Assembly (NCBI GenBank): GCA_012103325.1 | Contig: WLWY01000003.1 | Location: forward strand, 124,001 to 188,000 | Length of the DNA stretch: 64,000 nucleotides | Origin: Alphaproteobacteria bacterium | Lineage (GTDB): Bacteria; Pseudomonadota; Alphaproteobacteria; UBA8366; GCA-2717185 | Direction: 5' to 3' | In this document: positions 9,936 through 18,862 of the stretch, piece after piece | How the letters are laid out: the number at the start of each line of letters is the position of its first letter | How positions within the stretch are numbered: position 1 is the first letter of the stretch | The notes under the pieces: model-generated | The model's input: only the letters and a program-made list of their open reading frames with translations | The model's database searches: none | Told to the model about the DNA's origin: nothing | Program-made: the position numbers and the translations under genes

Positions 9936-11418
9936 CATGAGCTCGATCCGCGCGCGGTTGAACGTCTATCTCGTTCTGATTATCGCGCCGATCCTGCTTA
10001 TCGGCGGTGTCGCACTGAGCCTGGTTATAACGGCGGCGATGGAACGGGAATTCGACTGGGCGCTGGAAGCGACGGCGCGGTCTCTGGTGGCGCTTACCGA
10101 ACTGGATGAAGGCGAAATCGAGTTCGACTATGTAGCGGATGTCATGCCGGAATTCGCCCGTCAGGACGATCCGCATTTTTACGAGATCCGGTCGGACGGC
10201 GAGCGGCCGCTATTTCGCTCGAAAACGTTCGAGTTCATGTCGTCGGCACCGGTGGAGCGGACATTCGGTGGCCCGGCGGCGGATTCGGACGAACCGCAAT
10301 TCCAGGATATCGTTCTTCCGGATGGACGAGACGGGCGGCAGCTTACGATCGTCTTCTCGCCGCAGGTCGATGATGGCGAGGAGGAGGAACCGCCGGCTGG
10401 ACGCGAAGCGCCTGAAGAGCACAAGGAGGCCGTACCCCCGGTGGAAACTCCCTCGCTGACACTTGTCGTCGCCCGCGAGCGTGAGGCGCTCGATAGACGA
10501 TTCCTTATGCTGTATCTCGCGTTCCTTTTTGCCGGGCTGGCGGTGCTTGCGGCGTTCGCCATTTTGATTCTTTTCCTGTTGCGTGCCGCGTTTCGGCCCC
10601 TCGACAGCCTGAAAGATCAGGTTCGGTCGTTGGAGGTTCAGACACGCTTGGAACGGATAGATGTTCCGGGCATGCCGACGGAAATCGCACCCGTCGTCAC
10701 GCAAATCAACGGCTTGCTTGGCCGGATCGAAACCGCGCTGGAGCGTGAGCGGCAACTCACCAGCAATATCGGGCACGAGTTGAAAACCCCGGTCGCAGAG
10801 TTGCGCAATCTGTGCGAGGTCGGCGGCCGTTGGCCAAGCGATCCGGCTATCGTGCAGCAGTTTTTTGCCGACGCGCTGGCAATTTCGGAACAGATGGATC
10901 GGATCGTCTCCAATCTTCTGATGCTTGCGCGTTACGAGGCGGGAAAAGGGAATCTCAGCGAAGAACCGGTCGATCTAAACGATATGCTGACCGCCAACTG
11001 GCAATTGGCCGCTCAGACGGCCGACCGGCGGGGTGTCACATTAACGCGTCAGGTTCCGCCTGGCCTGGTATTGAAAACGGATCCGGAAATTCTGTCTCTC
11101 ATCCTGTCCAACCTGCTGATAAACGCGGCGACATATGCCAGTCCGCAAACGGAAGTTTCCTGCGCGGCGGACCGGCGGGACGGGACGCTTCGGTTGCGTA
11201 TCGCCAATCGGGCCGAGAATTTGGTGCACGAAGATCTCGACAAGATGTTCGATCGGTTCTGGCGCAAGGATATCGCGCGTACCGGTGGGCAGCATCTCGG
11301 ACTGGGCCTGGCACTTGTGCAGGCATTTTCGTCTCTGCTTGAATTCGAGATCGATGCGGCGCTCGACGACACCGGCATGTTCTCCGTCAGTCTTACCACT
11401 TCCCGGGCCGTCGATTAG
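9925..11418 (+). CDS. Membrane sensor histidine kinase
   Basis: 497 residues from ATG 9925, which overlaps the regulator stop. Membrane helix 1 spans about 10-35, a periplasmic sensor with an acidic, Pro-rich tail about 36-185, helix 2 about 190-215, a HAMP-like linker to about 270, then HisKA with phosphoacceptor His284 (GHELKTPVAEL) and an ATPase domain with the N box SNLLINAATYAS and the G box LGLGLALVQ. The layout matches QseC/PmrB-like kinases. An ATG at 9937 is an equally possible start. Since the upstream regulator has lost its leader to IS66, the whole pair may be poorly expressed. Confidence 0.92.
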   Translation: MSIDMSSIRARLNVYLVLIIAPILLIGGVALSLVITAAMEREFDWALEATARSLVALTELDEGEIEFDYVADVMPEFARQDDPHFYEIRSDGERPLFRSKTFEFMSSAPVERTFGGPAADSDEPQFQDIVLPDGRDGRQLTIVFSPQVDDGEEEEPPAGREAPEEHKEAVPPVETPSLTLVVAREREALDRRFLMLYLAFLFAGLAVLAAFAILILFLLRAAFRPLDSLKDQVRSLEVQTRLERIDVPGMPTEIAPVVTQINGLLGRIETALERERQLTSNIGHELKTPVAELRNLCEVGGRWPSDPAIVQQFFADALAISEQMDRIVSNLLMLARYEAGKGNLSEEPVDLNDMLTANWQLAAQTADRRGVTLTRQVPPGLVLKTDPEILSLILSNLLINAATYASPQTEVSCAADRRDGTLRLRIANRAENLVHEDLDKMFDRFWRKDIARTGGQHLGLGLALVQAFSSLLEFEIDAALDDTGMFSVSLTTSRAVD

Positions 11419-11437
11419 CGCCCGCTCCAAAGGCGTC

Positions 11438-11462
11438 GGGGCCGGCAAATCGCGCCGGCCCC
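11438..11462 (+). terminator. GC-rich hairpin after the two-component genes
   Basis: GGGGCCGGC and GCCGGCCCC form a perfect 9-bp stem with a 7-base loop, 20 bases after the kinase stop. There is no T run, so its efficiency as an intrinsic terminator is uncertain. Confidence 0.5.
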
Positions 11463-11488
11463 TCCGTCTGATCAGTATGCTATCGAGG

Positions 11489-11623
11489 CTACCGGGACAG
11501 GTCCTCGGTTCCGCGGCCGTTGGGGAAGTCGAGGGGTGATGGTCTCGGTTCCCAGGCCGCCCAGCAGCCGGCGATCATAAAGGCCAAAAGACCTAGGATG
11601 AGGAGTAGGTCTAGAGGGATCAT
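11489..11623 (-). CDS. Small putative lipoprotein (44 residues)
   Basis: A short minus-strand gene starting at ATG 11623. GGGAGG lies eight bases upstream, a strong ribosome site. The product begins MIPLDLLLILGLLAFMIAGC, a hydrophobic segment ending in IAGC, which fits a lipobox with the Cys at position 20; the remaining 24 residues are Pro- and Trp-containing and polar. The n-region lacks a positive charge, which argues a little against a classical signal. I do not recognise the family. It is transcribed divergently from the amidohydrolase gene and convergent with the kinase gene. The rest of the 11419-11760 interval holds the hairpin described above and a short AT-rich palindrome near 11694-11710. 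Confidence 0.5.
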   Translation of the reverse strand: MIPLDLLLILGLLAFMIAGCWAAWEPRPSPLDFPNGRGTEDLSR

Positions 11624-11760
11624 TATGCGCGCCTCCCGTTTTCTCGATCGGGTACACTTGTTATGCGCCCGCTAAGCTGAGATTTTGCTGAGGAGATTTA
11701 AAAAATCTCGCGGTGGGAGAAATGACCCGACGAAACCGTACTCTTGGAAGGAGGTGCGCC

Positions 11761-13152
11761 ATGCCTCACGCTTTTGATCCCGATGGAAAACGCCTGCCGA
11801 TCAAGCTGGACTCGACGTCGAACGGCGAGTTTGTGCCGGTACCCCTCGGCCCGGTCAATCGCGGCGCCAACCGTCTGGCGCAGGATTGGGCGGGGGAGAA
11901 CGCCCGGCGGCTGGGGCTGGGCCGGCGCGCCTTCATGCTCTCGGCCTGCGGCGCGGCCAGCACCTTGCTGGCGTTCAACCGGGCGAATGCGGTGGCGGGA
12001 AAGACCGGCGGTTTCTTCGATGTGCCCGAAGTAGCTGCGGTCGATGCAGAGGTTGCCGCCGACCGGCTGGATGGCCGCGAGTTCGTGTTCGACGTGCAGG
12101 GGCATTTCGTTGGCCAGAACGGGCTGGGCCGGACCAGGCTCGGCGACTCCGATCAGTTCATCAAGGATATCTTTCTGGATTCGGACACGGACATGATGGT
12201 GCTGTCCTTCATCCCGTCGCGGCGCGAGACGGAGTTGCTCACCATTCAGGAGGCCGACACGACCCGCCGTATCGTGGAGGCGATGGAAGGCACGCACCGG
12301 CTTCTACTGCATGGCCGGGCGAACCCGAATCAGGACGGCGACTTGCAGGGCATGGACGAGCTTGCTGAACGCTGGGGCGTGTCGGCTTGGAAATGCTACA
12401 CGCAATGGGGGCCGGACGGGCGCGGTTTCTTCCTGCATGACGAGGATACCGGGTTACGCCTGATCGAGAAGGCACGCGCGCTTGGCGTGAAGAATATCTG
12501 CGTTCACAAGGGCCTGCCCTTCGGCCAGCGTTCCTACAAGCATAGTCTCGCGAGCGACATCGGAGTCGTCGCCAAGATGTTTCCGGACGTGAACTTCCTC
12601 GTCTATCACTCGGGCTTCATCTCCGGCCAGGCGGAAGGCCCCTATGATCCGAAGCGCGGCGAGGGGGTCGACGAGCTGATTCGGTCGGTGGAAGAAAACG
12701 GCGTACCGCGCGACGCCAACGTCTACGCCGAACTCGGCAGCACCTGGCGCTTCGCCCTGCGCGATCCCGACACGGCGGCGCATATCATCGGCAAGCTGGT
12801 CAAGCATATCGGCGAGAAGAACGTGCTCTACGGCTCCGACTGCATCTGGTACGGCTCGCCGCAGGATCAGATCCAGGCGCTGCGCACGTTTCAGATCTCC
12901 GAAGAGCTACAGGAGAAGCACGGCTACGCGAAACTGACGCCGACGCTACGCGCGCAGATCTTCGGCCTCAACGCGGCGCGGCCCTACAACATCGACATCG
13001 GGGAGATATTGAAACGCGCTCAAGGCGATGCCGTCGAGATGCGCCGCGCTGCATACCGAGAACGCCCGGACCCGCATTACCTGACCTTCGGTCCGAAGAC
13101 CCGTCGAGAATTCCTCGCCAACCTGAAGGTTCGCGGTGGTTCGCTAATATAG
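11761..13152 (+). CDS. Amidohydrolase-family protein with Tat-like leader
   Basis: 463 residues; ATG 11761 follows a near-perfect AGGAGGTG site. The N-terminus carries a leader-like stretch at about 55-80 (LGRRAFMLSACGAASTLLAF) that resembles a twin-arginine signal placed unusually far in. The body is an amidohydrolase_2-type TIM barrel (PF04909): FDVQGHF early, WKCYTQWGP, ICVHKGLP, NFLVYHSGF and the C-terminal VLYGSDCIWYGSP where the Asp is the usual metal/catalytic residue. Members decarboxylate or hydrolyse small aromatic or carboxylic compounds. The substrate is not evident. A GMC oxidoreductase follows 91 bases later and may share the pathway. Confidence 0.82.
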   Translation: MPHAFDPDGKRLPIKLDSTSNGEFVPVPLGPVNRGANRLAQDWAGENARRLGLGRRAFMLSACGAASTLLAFNRANAVAGKTGGFFDVPEVAAVDAEVAADRLDGREFVFDVQGHFVGQNGLGRTRLGDSDQFIKDIFLDSDTDMMVLSFIPSRRETELLTIQEADTTRRIVEAMEGTHRLLLHGRANPNQDGDLQGMDELAERWGVSAWKCYTQWGPDGRGFFLHDEDTGLRLIEKARALGVKNICVHKGLPFGQRSYKHSLASDIGVVAKMFPDVNFLVYHSGFISGQAEGPYDPKRGEGVDELIRSVEENGVPRDANVYAELGSTWRFALRDPDTAAHIIGKLVKHIGEKNVLYGSDCIWYGSPQDQIQALRTFQISEELQEKHGYAKLTPTLRAQIFGLNAARPYNIDIGEILKRAQGDAVEMRRAAYRERPDPHYLTFGPKTRREFLANLKVRGGSLI

Positions 13153-13243
13153 GAACAGGGCTGCCGGTCCCTTTTGACTCGCCCTATGTCCAGACCTATC
13201 CTTTTTATCCAATACGCAAAGAAGAAGAGGATCAGGGAGCATC

Positions 13244-14872
13244 ATGGAAGCGAGTACCTATGATTACATTGTCGTCGGTGCGGGGTCGGCGGGATCGGTG
13301 GTGGCCAATCGGCTGAGCGCCAGCGGCGAATACCGCGTGCTGTGCCTGGAAGCCGGTACCGAGGGCTCCGGCTATATCTGGTCGCGCGTTCCCGCCGGCG
13401 TCGCCAAGCTGATCGACAATCCAAAGGTCAACTGGTGCTACAGCGCGGAGGCCGACGAAGGCAGCGGCCAGCGCAATATCGAAGTGCCGCGCGGCAAGAT
13501 GCTCGGCGGATCGAGCTCGATCAACGGTATGGTCTTCGTTCGCGGCCAGAAGCAGGACTACGATCATTGGGCACAGCTCGGCAACCGTGGCTGGAGCTAT
13601 GAAGATGTGCTGCCGCTGTTCAAGCAGATGGAATCGTATGACGGCGGGTCGGACGAATTCCGCGGCCGCGATGGGTTGCTGCGGGTAACCGACTCCGAAA
13701 AGCTCAGCCCGCTGTTCGACAGGATTATCCAGGCGGCGGACAAGATCGGCATCAAATACAATCCCGACTACAACGGCGCCGATCAGGAAGGCATCGCCAT
13801 GACCCAGGCGACCATCAACAAGGGCCGCCGCATGAGCACCGCCTACTGCTATCTCGATCCGGCCCGGAGCCGTGCGAACCTGACCATCGAGACGGATGCG
13901 ATGGGGGAGTCACTTATTCTGGAAGGCAAGCGTTGTGTCGGCGTGCGTTATTCGGTGCGTGGTCAGAAGCGAGAAGCGCGGGTCACGCGGGAGGTTGTCG
14001 TCAGCGGCGGTTCGATCAACTCGCCGAAGATGCTGGAACTGAGCGGCATTGGGCAGCCCGATCTATTGAAAAGCTTTGGCATCGATCCGGTGCATGAGCT
14101 ACCGGGTGTCGGCGAGAATCTCCGCGACCATTATTCACCGCGCATGAAGTATTCCATCACCGAAGCGAACGCGACCTTCAACGAGCGCGGCAATGGGTTG
14201 CGGCTGGTCGGAGAGGCGATGAAGTATGGCCTGTTCCGCAAGGGCTTCCTTGGCCTTAGTTCCGTGCCGCTGCGAATGTATTTCCGCACCCGCGAGGGCC
14301 TGGAATCGCCGGACGCAACGATCTCCTTCATGCCGTTCCTGGTGGAACGGGTAAACCGCGTACGGCGCCTAGCCAAGCAGCGTGGCATTACTATGAATGT
14401 GAACGTGTTGCGGCCCGAAAGCCTCGGCAGCATTCACATCAAATCCGCTGACCCGGCCGAGCCACCGGCGATCCGCTTCAACTTCCTGTCGGCAGAAATG
14501 GACCGCACCGGCGTGTTGTTCGCCATGCGCAAGGGGCGTGAGTTGTTGGGGACCTCTCCGGTCGCCGATATCGTCGGCGAGGAACTCGCCCCCGGTGCAG
14601 CACTGCAAAGCGACGAGGAATTGCTCGAATGGGTGCGCAACAACGCAGAGACGACCTACCACCCCGTCGGCACCTGCAAGATGGGCAACGACACCCAGGC
14701 GGTGGTCGACGAGCGCCTGCGCGTGCACGGTATCGAAGGCCTGAGGATCGCCGACGCGTCGATCATGCCGACCCTCACGTCGGGTAACACCAACGCACCG
14801 TCGATCATGATTGGCGAGAAATGCTCGGCGATGGTGCTGGCAGATGCTGTGGCGAAGAAGGCGGCGGCGTGA
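13244..14872 (+). CDS. GMC-family FAD oxidoreductase (choline/alcohol dehydrogenase-like)
   Basis: 542 residues with all GMC landmarks: the FAD-binding YDYIVVGAGSAGSVVANRL at the N-terminus, signature 1 in GKMLGGSSSINGMVFVRG (about 85-102), signature 2 in SGGSINSPKMLELSGIG, and the C-terminal catalytic His in YHPVGTCKMG with an Asn in TSGNTNAPSIMIGE. Such enzymes oxidise primary alcohols including choline and polyethylene glycol. An AGGGAG ribosome site precedes ATG 13244. No betaine aldehyde dehydrogenase is nearby, so choline is not specifically supported. It probably forms a unit with the preceding amidohydrolase. Confidence 0.9.
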   Translation: MEASTYDYIVVGAGSAGSVVANRLSASGEYRVLCLEAGTEGSGYIWSRVPAGVAKLIDNPKVNWCYSAEADEGSGQRNIEVPRGKMLGGSSSINGMVFVRGQKQDYDHWAQLGNRGWSYEDVLPLFKQMESYDGGSDEFRGRDGLLRVTDSEKLSPLFDRIIQAADKIGIKYNPDYNGADQEGIAMTQATINKGRRMSTAYCYLDPARSRANLTIETDAMGESLILEGKRCVGVRYSVRGQKREARVTREVVVSGGSINSPKMLELSGIGQPDLLKSFGIDPVHELPGVGENLRDHYSPRMKYSITEANATFNERGNGLRLVGEAMKYGLFRKGFLGLSSVPLRMYFRTREGLESPDATISFMPFLVERVNRVRRLAKQRGITMNVNVLRPESLGSIHIKSADPAEPPAIRFNFLSAEMDRTGVLFAMRKGRELLGTSPVADIVGEELAPGAALQSDEELLEWVRNNAETTYHPVGTCKMGNDTQAVVDERLRVHGIEGLRIADASIMPTLTSGNTNAPSIMIGEKCSAMVLADAVAKKAAA

Positions 14873-14923
14873 TAGGCGCGATTTGATGAGTGGGTTCGGA
14901 TTTCAAGGAACCGTTCAGAAAAG

Positions 14924-15721
14924 ATGGATCAGATGAACGTTGGAGCCGGCAAAGAAGCAAAGATTACGATATCGGGTGTCACCAAAAGCTATGGCGATAA
15001 GCATGTGCTGAAAGGGATAGACCTCGAGGTTTATCCTGGCGAAACCATGGTGATCATCGGCCCCTCCGCTTGCGGCAAAACCGTCTTGCTCAAATGCGTC
15101 ATCGGTCTGGAGAGGCCCGATAGCGGCACGCTGCTGATCGATGGGGAAGACACGGTCGGGTTTTCCCGCGGGCAACGGGACAGGATTATGGCGAATACCG
15201 GCATGCTGTTTCAGCAATCGGCGTTATTCGACAGCATGACGGTTTGGGAAAACATCACTTTTCGTTTCAGCCAGAACAGCGATCTCCAACGGAAAGAGGT
15301 TCGCCGAATTGCGATCGAGAAGCTCAAAAACGTCGGCCTTACCGCGGATGTCGCCGACCTTTACCCCAACGAACTATCGGGCGGCATGAAGAAACGGGTG
15401 GGTCTTGCGCGGGCCATCGCGGACGATCCGCAAATCCTGCTGCTTGATGAACCGACGGCGGGGCTCGATCCCATCATGACGAATAACATCAACCAGCTCA
15501 TCAAGCGCAATGCGGAAACGATAGGTGCTACGACCGTCTCGGTAACGAGCGATATGGACGGGGCGAAGGCAATCGCCGACCGCATCGCCATGATATACGA
15601 TGGCAAAATTATCTGGTGCGGACCGGTGAGCGAAGTCGAGAACTCAGGCAACGAATATTTCGATCAGTTCATACATCAGCGGGGTACCGGCCCCATACAG
15701 ATGCGATTGAGGCGACGATAA
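14924..15721 (+). CDS. ABC transporter ATP-binding protein, MlaF-like
   Basis: 265 residues with Walker A GPSACGKT (about 46-53), Q-loop FQQSALFDSMTVWEN, signature LSGGMKKRVGLARA and Walker B ILLLDEPTAGLDP. The SALFDSMTVWENI stretch and the MKKR variant after the signature are typical of the MlaF/Ttg2A group, which powers retrograde phospholipid transport. However, no MlaE permease, MlaD-type MCE protein or other transporter subunit is beside it, so its partner must be encoded elsewhere or the gene is an orphan. ATG 14933 is an alternative start. Confidence 0.85.
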   Translation: MDQMNVGAGKEAKITISGVTKSYGDKHVLKGIDLEVYPGETMVIIGPSACGKTVLLKCVIGLERPDSGTLLIDGEDTVGFSRGQRDRIMANTGMLFQQSALFDSMTVWENITFRFSQNSDLQRKEVRRIAIEKLKNVGLTADVADLYPNELSGGMKKRVGLARAIADDPQILLLDEPTAGLDPIMTNNINQLIKRNAETIGATTVSVTSDMDGAKAIADRIAMIYDGKIIWCGPVSEVENSGNEYFDQFIHQRGTGPIQMRLRRR

Positions 15722-15775
15722 AATCTTCGATAATGGCCAGTGTTAAAGGAGCGGCACCGATGTTGGCGCTTGCCC

Positions 15776-15883
15776 CTACAGCCCCAACACATGCTTGGCG
15801 ATGATGTTGCGCCGAAGTTCGCTCGACCCGGCGTAGATCGTCGCGGCGCGCTGATCGAAGTATTTCGCCGACGCGGTCACGCC
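15776..15883 (-). pseudogene. C-terminal remnant of a second acyl-CoA dehydrogenase
   Basis: Read on the minus strand this gives GVTASAKYFDQRAATIYAGS, then SELRRNIIAKHVLGL and a stop, nearly the same as the last 35 residues of the acyl-CoA dehydrogenase ending at 16571. The body of the gene is gone; its position is occupied by the methyltransferase gene, whose last codons run into the remnant. The two tails form diverged direct repeats around the methyltransferase. The copies differ at scattered third-codon positions, so this looks like a decayed paralogue rather than a recent duplication. Confidence 0.75.
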
Positions 15884-16512
15884 ACCGTCATCATCGCGTA
15901 GATCACCTTGATCGCCACGCCGAAATCCGGGTTGTCCGGCAGATAGGGCTGCGGGTCAGTGATGGTGATTTCACTGAAGATTTCCGCCAGGGCCTTGAAC
16001 GTCTGGCCATAGGCACGGCTGTGGAACAGGTCGTCGCGTTGGGTGACAAGAACCCTGCCGCCAGAACGCGTGACGCGGGCAAATTCGCGCAACACGCCTT
16101 CGGTATCGGAAACATAGGTCATCACGCCGATACAGATCAGCGCATCGTAGCTGTCGTCGGCAATGGGGAGGGGAAGTGCTTGCAAGTTCGCCACGTCCAG
16201 GGCGCGATAGACACTGCGTTTTTCCGCCACTTTCAGGGATGAGGGTGACAGGTCGATACCATCGATGGCCCCCGTAAAGCCCGCCGCCCGAAGGGCGGCA
16301 CCGGTCAGCCCCGTGCCGCAGCCGGCGTCGAGAATGCGCGAAGCGGGCGGCATTTCGGCGCGCAAATACGCCGCGGCCTGGGTTGGTGCGCGATAGTCCC
16401 AGTCTGCCATGCTATCGCCATAACCGGCGGCCCAATCGTCATATGTCTTCTTTACTTCGGCGCTCGACGTACTGCCCTGTTTGAGCCAGTGATGGTCGTC
16501 TGTATCCCGCAT
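15877..16512 (-). CDS. SAM-dependent methyltransferase (class I)
   Basis: 211 residues starting at ATG 16512, chosen because AAGGTG lies eight bases upstream; a TTG at 16530 has none. The SAM-binding motif is SRILDAGCGTGLTGAALRA near residue 60, followed by the acidic loop GIDLSPSSL, DVANLQALPLPIADDSYDAL and a post-motif YVSDTEGVLREFARVTRSGG. This is the Methyltransf_11/25 fold; the acceptor is unknown. It lies between an acyl-CoA dehydrogenase gene and the tail of a lost paralogue, and its C-terminus was probably created where the two sequences join. Confidence 0.85.
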   Translation of the reverse strand: MRDTDDHHWLKQGSTSSAEVKKTYDDWAAGYGDSMADWDYRAPTQAAAYLRAEMPPASRILDAGCGTGLTGAALRAAGFTGAIDGIDLSPSSLKVAEKRSVYRALDVANLQALPLPIADDSYDALICIGVMTYVSDTEGVLREFARVTRSGGRVLVTQRDDLFHSRAYGQTFKALAEIFSEITITDPQPYLPDNPDFGVAIKVIYAMMTVA

Positions 16513-16570
16513 GGCAGCGATCACCTTCAATTCAACATTTCCTCGCCGGCTCGGGAGAGTGATACGTCCC

Positions 16571-17773
16571 TCATAATCCCAGCACGTGCTTGGCGATGAT
16601 GTTGCGTTGCACTTCGCTTGACCCGGCGTAGATTGTTGCCGCGCGCTGGTTGAAGTATTTCGCCGAGGCGGTCACGCCGTAATCCGGGGCGATCGGGTCG
16701 ACATTGTTGCCGGGGATATAGGCGTCGGGCTGATAGGGCGCGCCGTAATAACCGATCGCCTTCATTGTCATCTCGAGCATGCGTTGCAACAGCTCCGAGC
16801 CGCGTAGCTTGAACATGGAGGACGCTGCGCCTGGGTTCTGACCGAGGCTGAGCGCGCTCATCACCCGTTTCTCGCTGATCTCGTTGGCGGTGATTTCGGT
16901 TTCCAGCTTGGCCAGATCGCGGCGGAAACTGGGGTCGTCGATCAGTGCGCCGCCGCCGCCGGATTCAGCCTCGGCGATCTGGCGCAGTTTCTCCAGCCCC
17001 GCCTTGACCGGCGGCGTATAGGCGATGCCGCCGCGTTCGAACTCCAGCAGATATTTGGCGACGGTCCAGCCCTTGTTCTCCGGCCCGACCCTATTCGCCT
17101 GCGGCACCCTTACATCGTCGAAGAAGACCTGGTTCAGCTCGTGCTCGCCGGAGAACATGATGACCGGCTCGACTTTGATGCCCGGCAGGTCCATGTCGAA
17201 CAGCAGGAAGCTGATGCCCTCCTGCTTTTTGCCCTCGGTCGAGGTGCGCACCAGGCAGAAGATCTTGTCGGCGGTATGCGCGCCGGTCGTCCAGATCTTG
17301 CTGCCATTGATGATGTAATCGTCGCCGTCCGGCACCGCACGGGTCTGCAGCGAGGCAAGGTCGGAGCCTGAGCCCGGCTCGGAATAGCCCTGGCACCAGG
17401 CGAACTCGTCGGCCAGGATGCTCGGCAGCACCGTCGCCTTCTGTTCTTCCGTGCCGTACTTCATCACCACCGGGCCGACCATGCGGATGCCCATATTGTT
17501 GATCGTCGGCGTGCCGGCCATCGCGCATTCGAACTCGAAGATGTATTTCTGCAGCGTGTTCCAGCCGGGCCCGCCGAATTCCGACGGCCAGTTGTGGCAG
17601 AGCCAGCCTTTCTCCGCCAGGATCCCGGCCCAGCGCCGCGCGATGACGGCGTTGGTGCGCACGCCTGGCGTCAGCCGCGACCCTTCGCGGATATCGTCGC
17701 TGAGCTTCTCGTCGAGAAAGGCGCGGACCTCGCTCTGAAAGGCACGGTCGTCTTTGCTGAGATTGATGTCCAC
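16571..17773 (-). CDS. Acyl-CoA dehydrogenase family protein
   Basis: 400 residues from GTG 17773 (VDINLSKDDRAFQSEVRAFL); longer in-frame extensions upstream have no family similarity. Domains: N-terminal helical (to about 120), middle beta domain with WCQGYSEPGSGSDLASLQT, the flavin-contact signature of the family, and DYIINGSKIWTTGA, and C-terminal four-helix domain ending AKHVLGL. It oxidises the alpha-beta bond of an acyl-CoA, probably branched or side-chain type as in the FadE17/28-like group. No electron-transfer flavoprotein genes are nearby. A tail fragment of a related gene lies at 15776-15883. Confidence 0.92.
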   Translation of the reverse strand: MDINLSKDDRAFQSEVRAFLDEKLSDDIREGSRLTPGVRTNAVIARRWAGILAEKGWLCHNWPSEFGGPGWNTLQKYIFEFECAMAGTPTINNMGIRMVGPVVMKYGTEEQKATVLPSILADEFAWCQGYSEPGSGSDLASLQTRAVPDGDDYIINGSKIWTTGAHTADKIFCLVRTSTEGKKQEGISFLLFDMDLPGIKVEPVIMFSGEHELNQVFFDDVRVPQANRVGPENKGWTVAKYLLEFERGGIAYTPPVKAGLEKLRQIAEAESGGGGALIDDPSFRRDLAKLETEITANEISEKRVMSALSLGQNPGAASSMFKLRGSELLQRMLEMTMKAIGYYGAPYQPDAYIPGNNVDPIAPDYGVTASAKYFNQRAATIYAGSSEVQRNIIAKHVLGL

Positions 17774-17837
17774 GGGTTCGGCCTCCGACGCTGTACTGTT
17801 GTGCTGCGTCCGATGATCCCGATCCCGTGCACCCGCG

Positions 17838-18602
17838 TCAAGAGAGGGAGAGTCGCACCCCCGCAGGCCTGCGCCACCGCGCCGTCCCGTAGAGCAACAG
17901 GAGACCCAAACCGAACAGCGCCAACGTGCCGGGTTCCGGCGCTGGGATGCGGCCGGCCCGCGCGGCGAACAGAAAGTCCGGATCGTCCGTGCTGACGCCT
18001 GCAATGCCCAGATTCTGGATTTTGACCGTGCTGATCGTGTCGCCGATAAGGAAACCGAAATCCGCGTGGGTCAGGTCGAAGACGATCTGGTTCTGTGGGT
18101 CGCCGCCCGCGCCGACGACATCTTCGGTAAGCGTTGCCGATGCGCTGGTGCCGGCATTGACGAAGATCCCGCCATTGATCGAAATTTCGAAACTCGTGCC
18201 TTCCGGATCGGGTGTGTTGGCGCTGGCCTGCTCGAACACCACGAACAGCGACGCGTCGCCCGCGCCGATGAGCACCGGGGCGCCGTAGGTGAGCGTCAGC
18301 ATGTCCTGATCGCCATCGCCAAAGCCGAGCGTGATGCGGTCGCCGGGATCGACGCCGCCGAATTGCCCCGCCGCCAGCTCGCCCAGGGTGAGCATGTCGA
18401 TGCCGTTGGGGTTATCGAAGGTCGAGCCGAAAATACGATTGTCGCCGACATTCGTGGTGACCGCCGCGCCGGCGAACTGTCCCAGATCGTAATCGAGCCC
18501 GTTGATCGAGGTGAACGGCGCCGCCTGCGCCATCGTACCGGTCATTACCGCGAGAACTGAAACCAGAGCAGCCCGCATCACGGTTTTGTACGTGAAGTGC
18601 AT
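17838..18602 (-). CDS. PEP-CTERM exported protein
   Basis: 254 residues from ATG 18602, which has GGGAGG just upstream. An N-terminal signal peptide (MHFTYKTVMRAALVSVLAVM, cleavage near AQA) leads into a beta-rich, Gly/Asp-rich body. The C-terminus has the sorting signal PAPEPGTLALFGLGLLLLYG followed by ARWRR, that is PEP motif, membrane helix and basic tail, which exosortase recognises. A further tail of nine residues follows the basic cluster. No exosortase or polysaccharide genes are in the window. A 9-bp inverted repeat 25 bases upstream is a candidate operator. Confidence 0.85.
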   Translation of the reverse strand: MHFTYKTVMRAALVSVLAVMTGTMAQAAPFTSINGLDYDLGQFAGAAVTTNVGDNRIFGSTFDNPNGIDMLTLGELAAGQFGGVDPGDRITLGFGDGDQDMLTLTYGAPVLIGAGDASLFVVFEQASANTPDPEGTSFEISINGGIFVNAGTSASATLTEDVVGAGGDPQNQIVFDLTHADFGFLIGDTISTVKIQNLGIAGVSTDDPDFLFAARAGRIPAPEPGTLALFGLGLLLLYGTARWRRPAGVRLSLS

Positions 18603-18626
18603 ATGTTCCTCCCATTTTGATTCTGT

Positions 18627-18670
18627 CAAAGAGCCAAACCACCCTGCCAAGGTCCGTTAACGGCTCTTTG
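18627..18670. promoter_or_regulatory. Inverted repeat upstream of the PEP-CTERM gene
   Basis: CAAAGAGCC (18627-18635) and GGCTCTTTG (18662-18670) are perfect reverse complements separated by 26 bases, 25 bases before the PEP-CTERM start codon. It may be an operator or a 5' leader stem. Beyond it, 18671-18862 is non-coding and holds two similar ATTCTTTACG words (near 18676 and 18830), possibly further binding sites. Confidence 0.4.
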
Positions 18671-18862
18671 TCGAAATTCTTTACGATTTGCCTCGTACTC
18701 GATCCCGTATGGACTTGATCACGCAAGAATTGCGCCGAATGCGACTGCTGCGCTAACCGATTGATAACGTTAAACGTGCGCTCCGGAAGCATGATTGTGC
18801 ATCCGTGAATACCGTAAAACTGTCGGGATTCTTTACGGAATCCGGCTGCCCGGCACGGTTCC

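Noticed and set aside
17774..18004. N-terminal extension of the acyl-CoA dehydrogenase
   Set aside because: The extra 77 residues are Arg/Cys/Ser-rich without similarity to the family, and overlap the PEP-CTERM gene end; GTG 17773 gives a normal-length enzyme.
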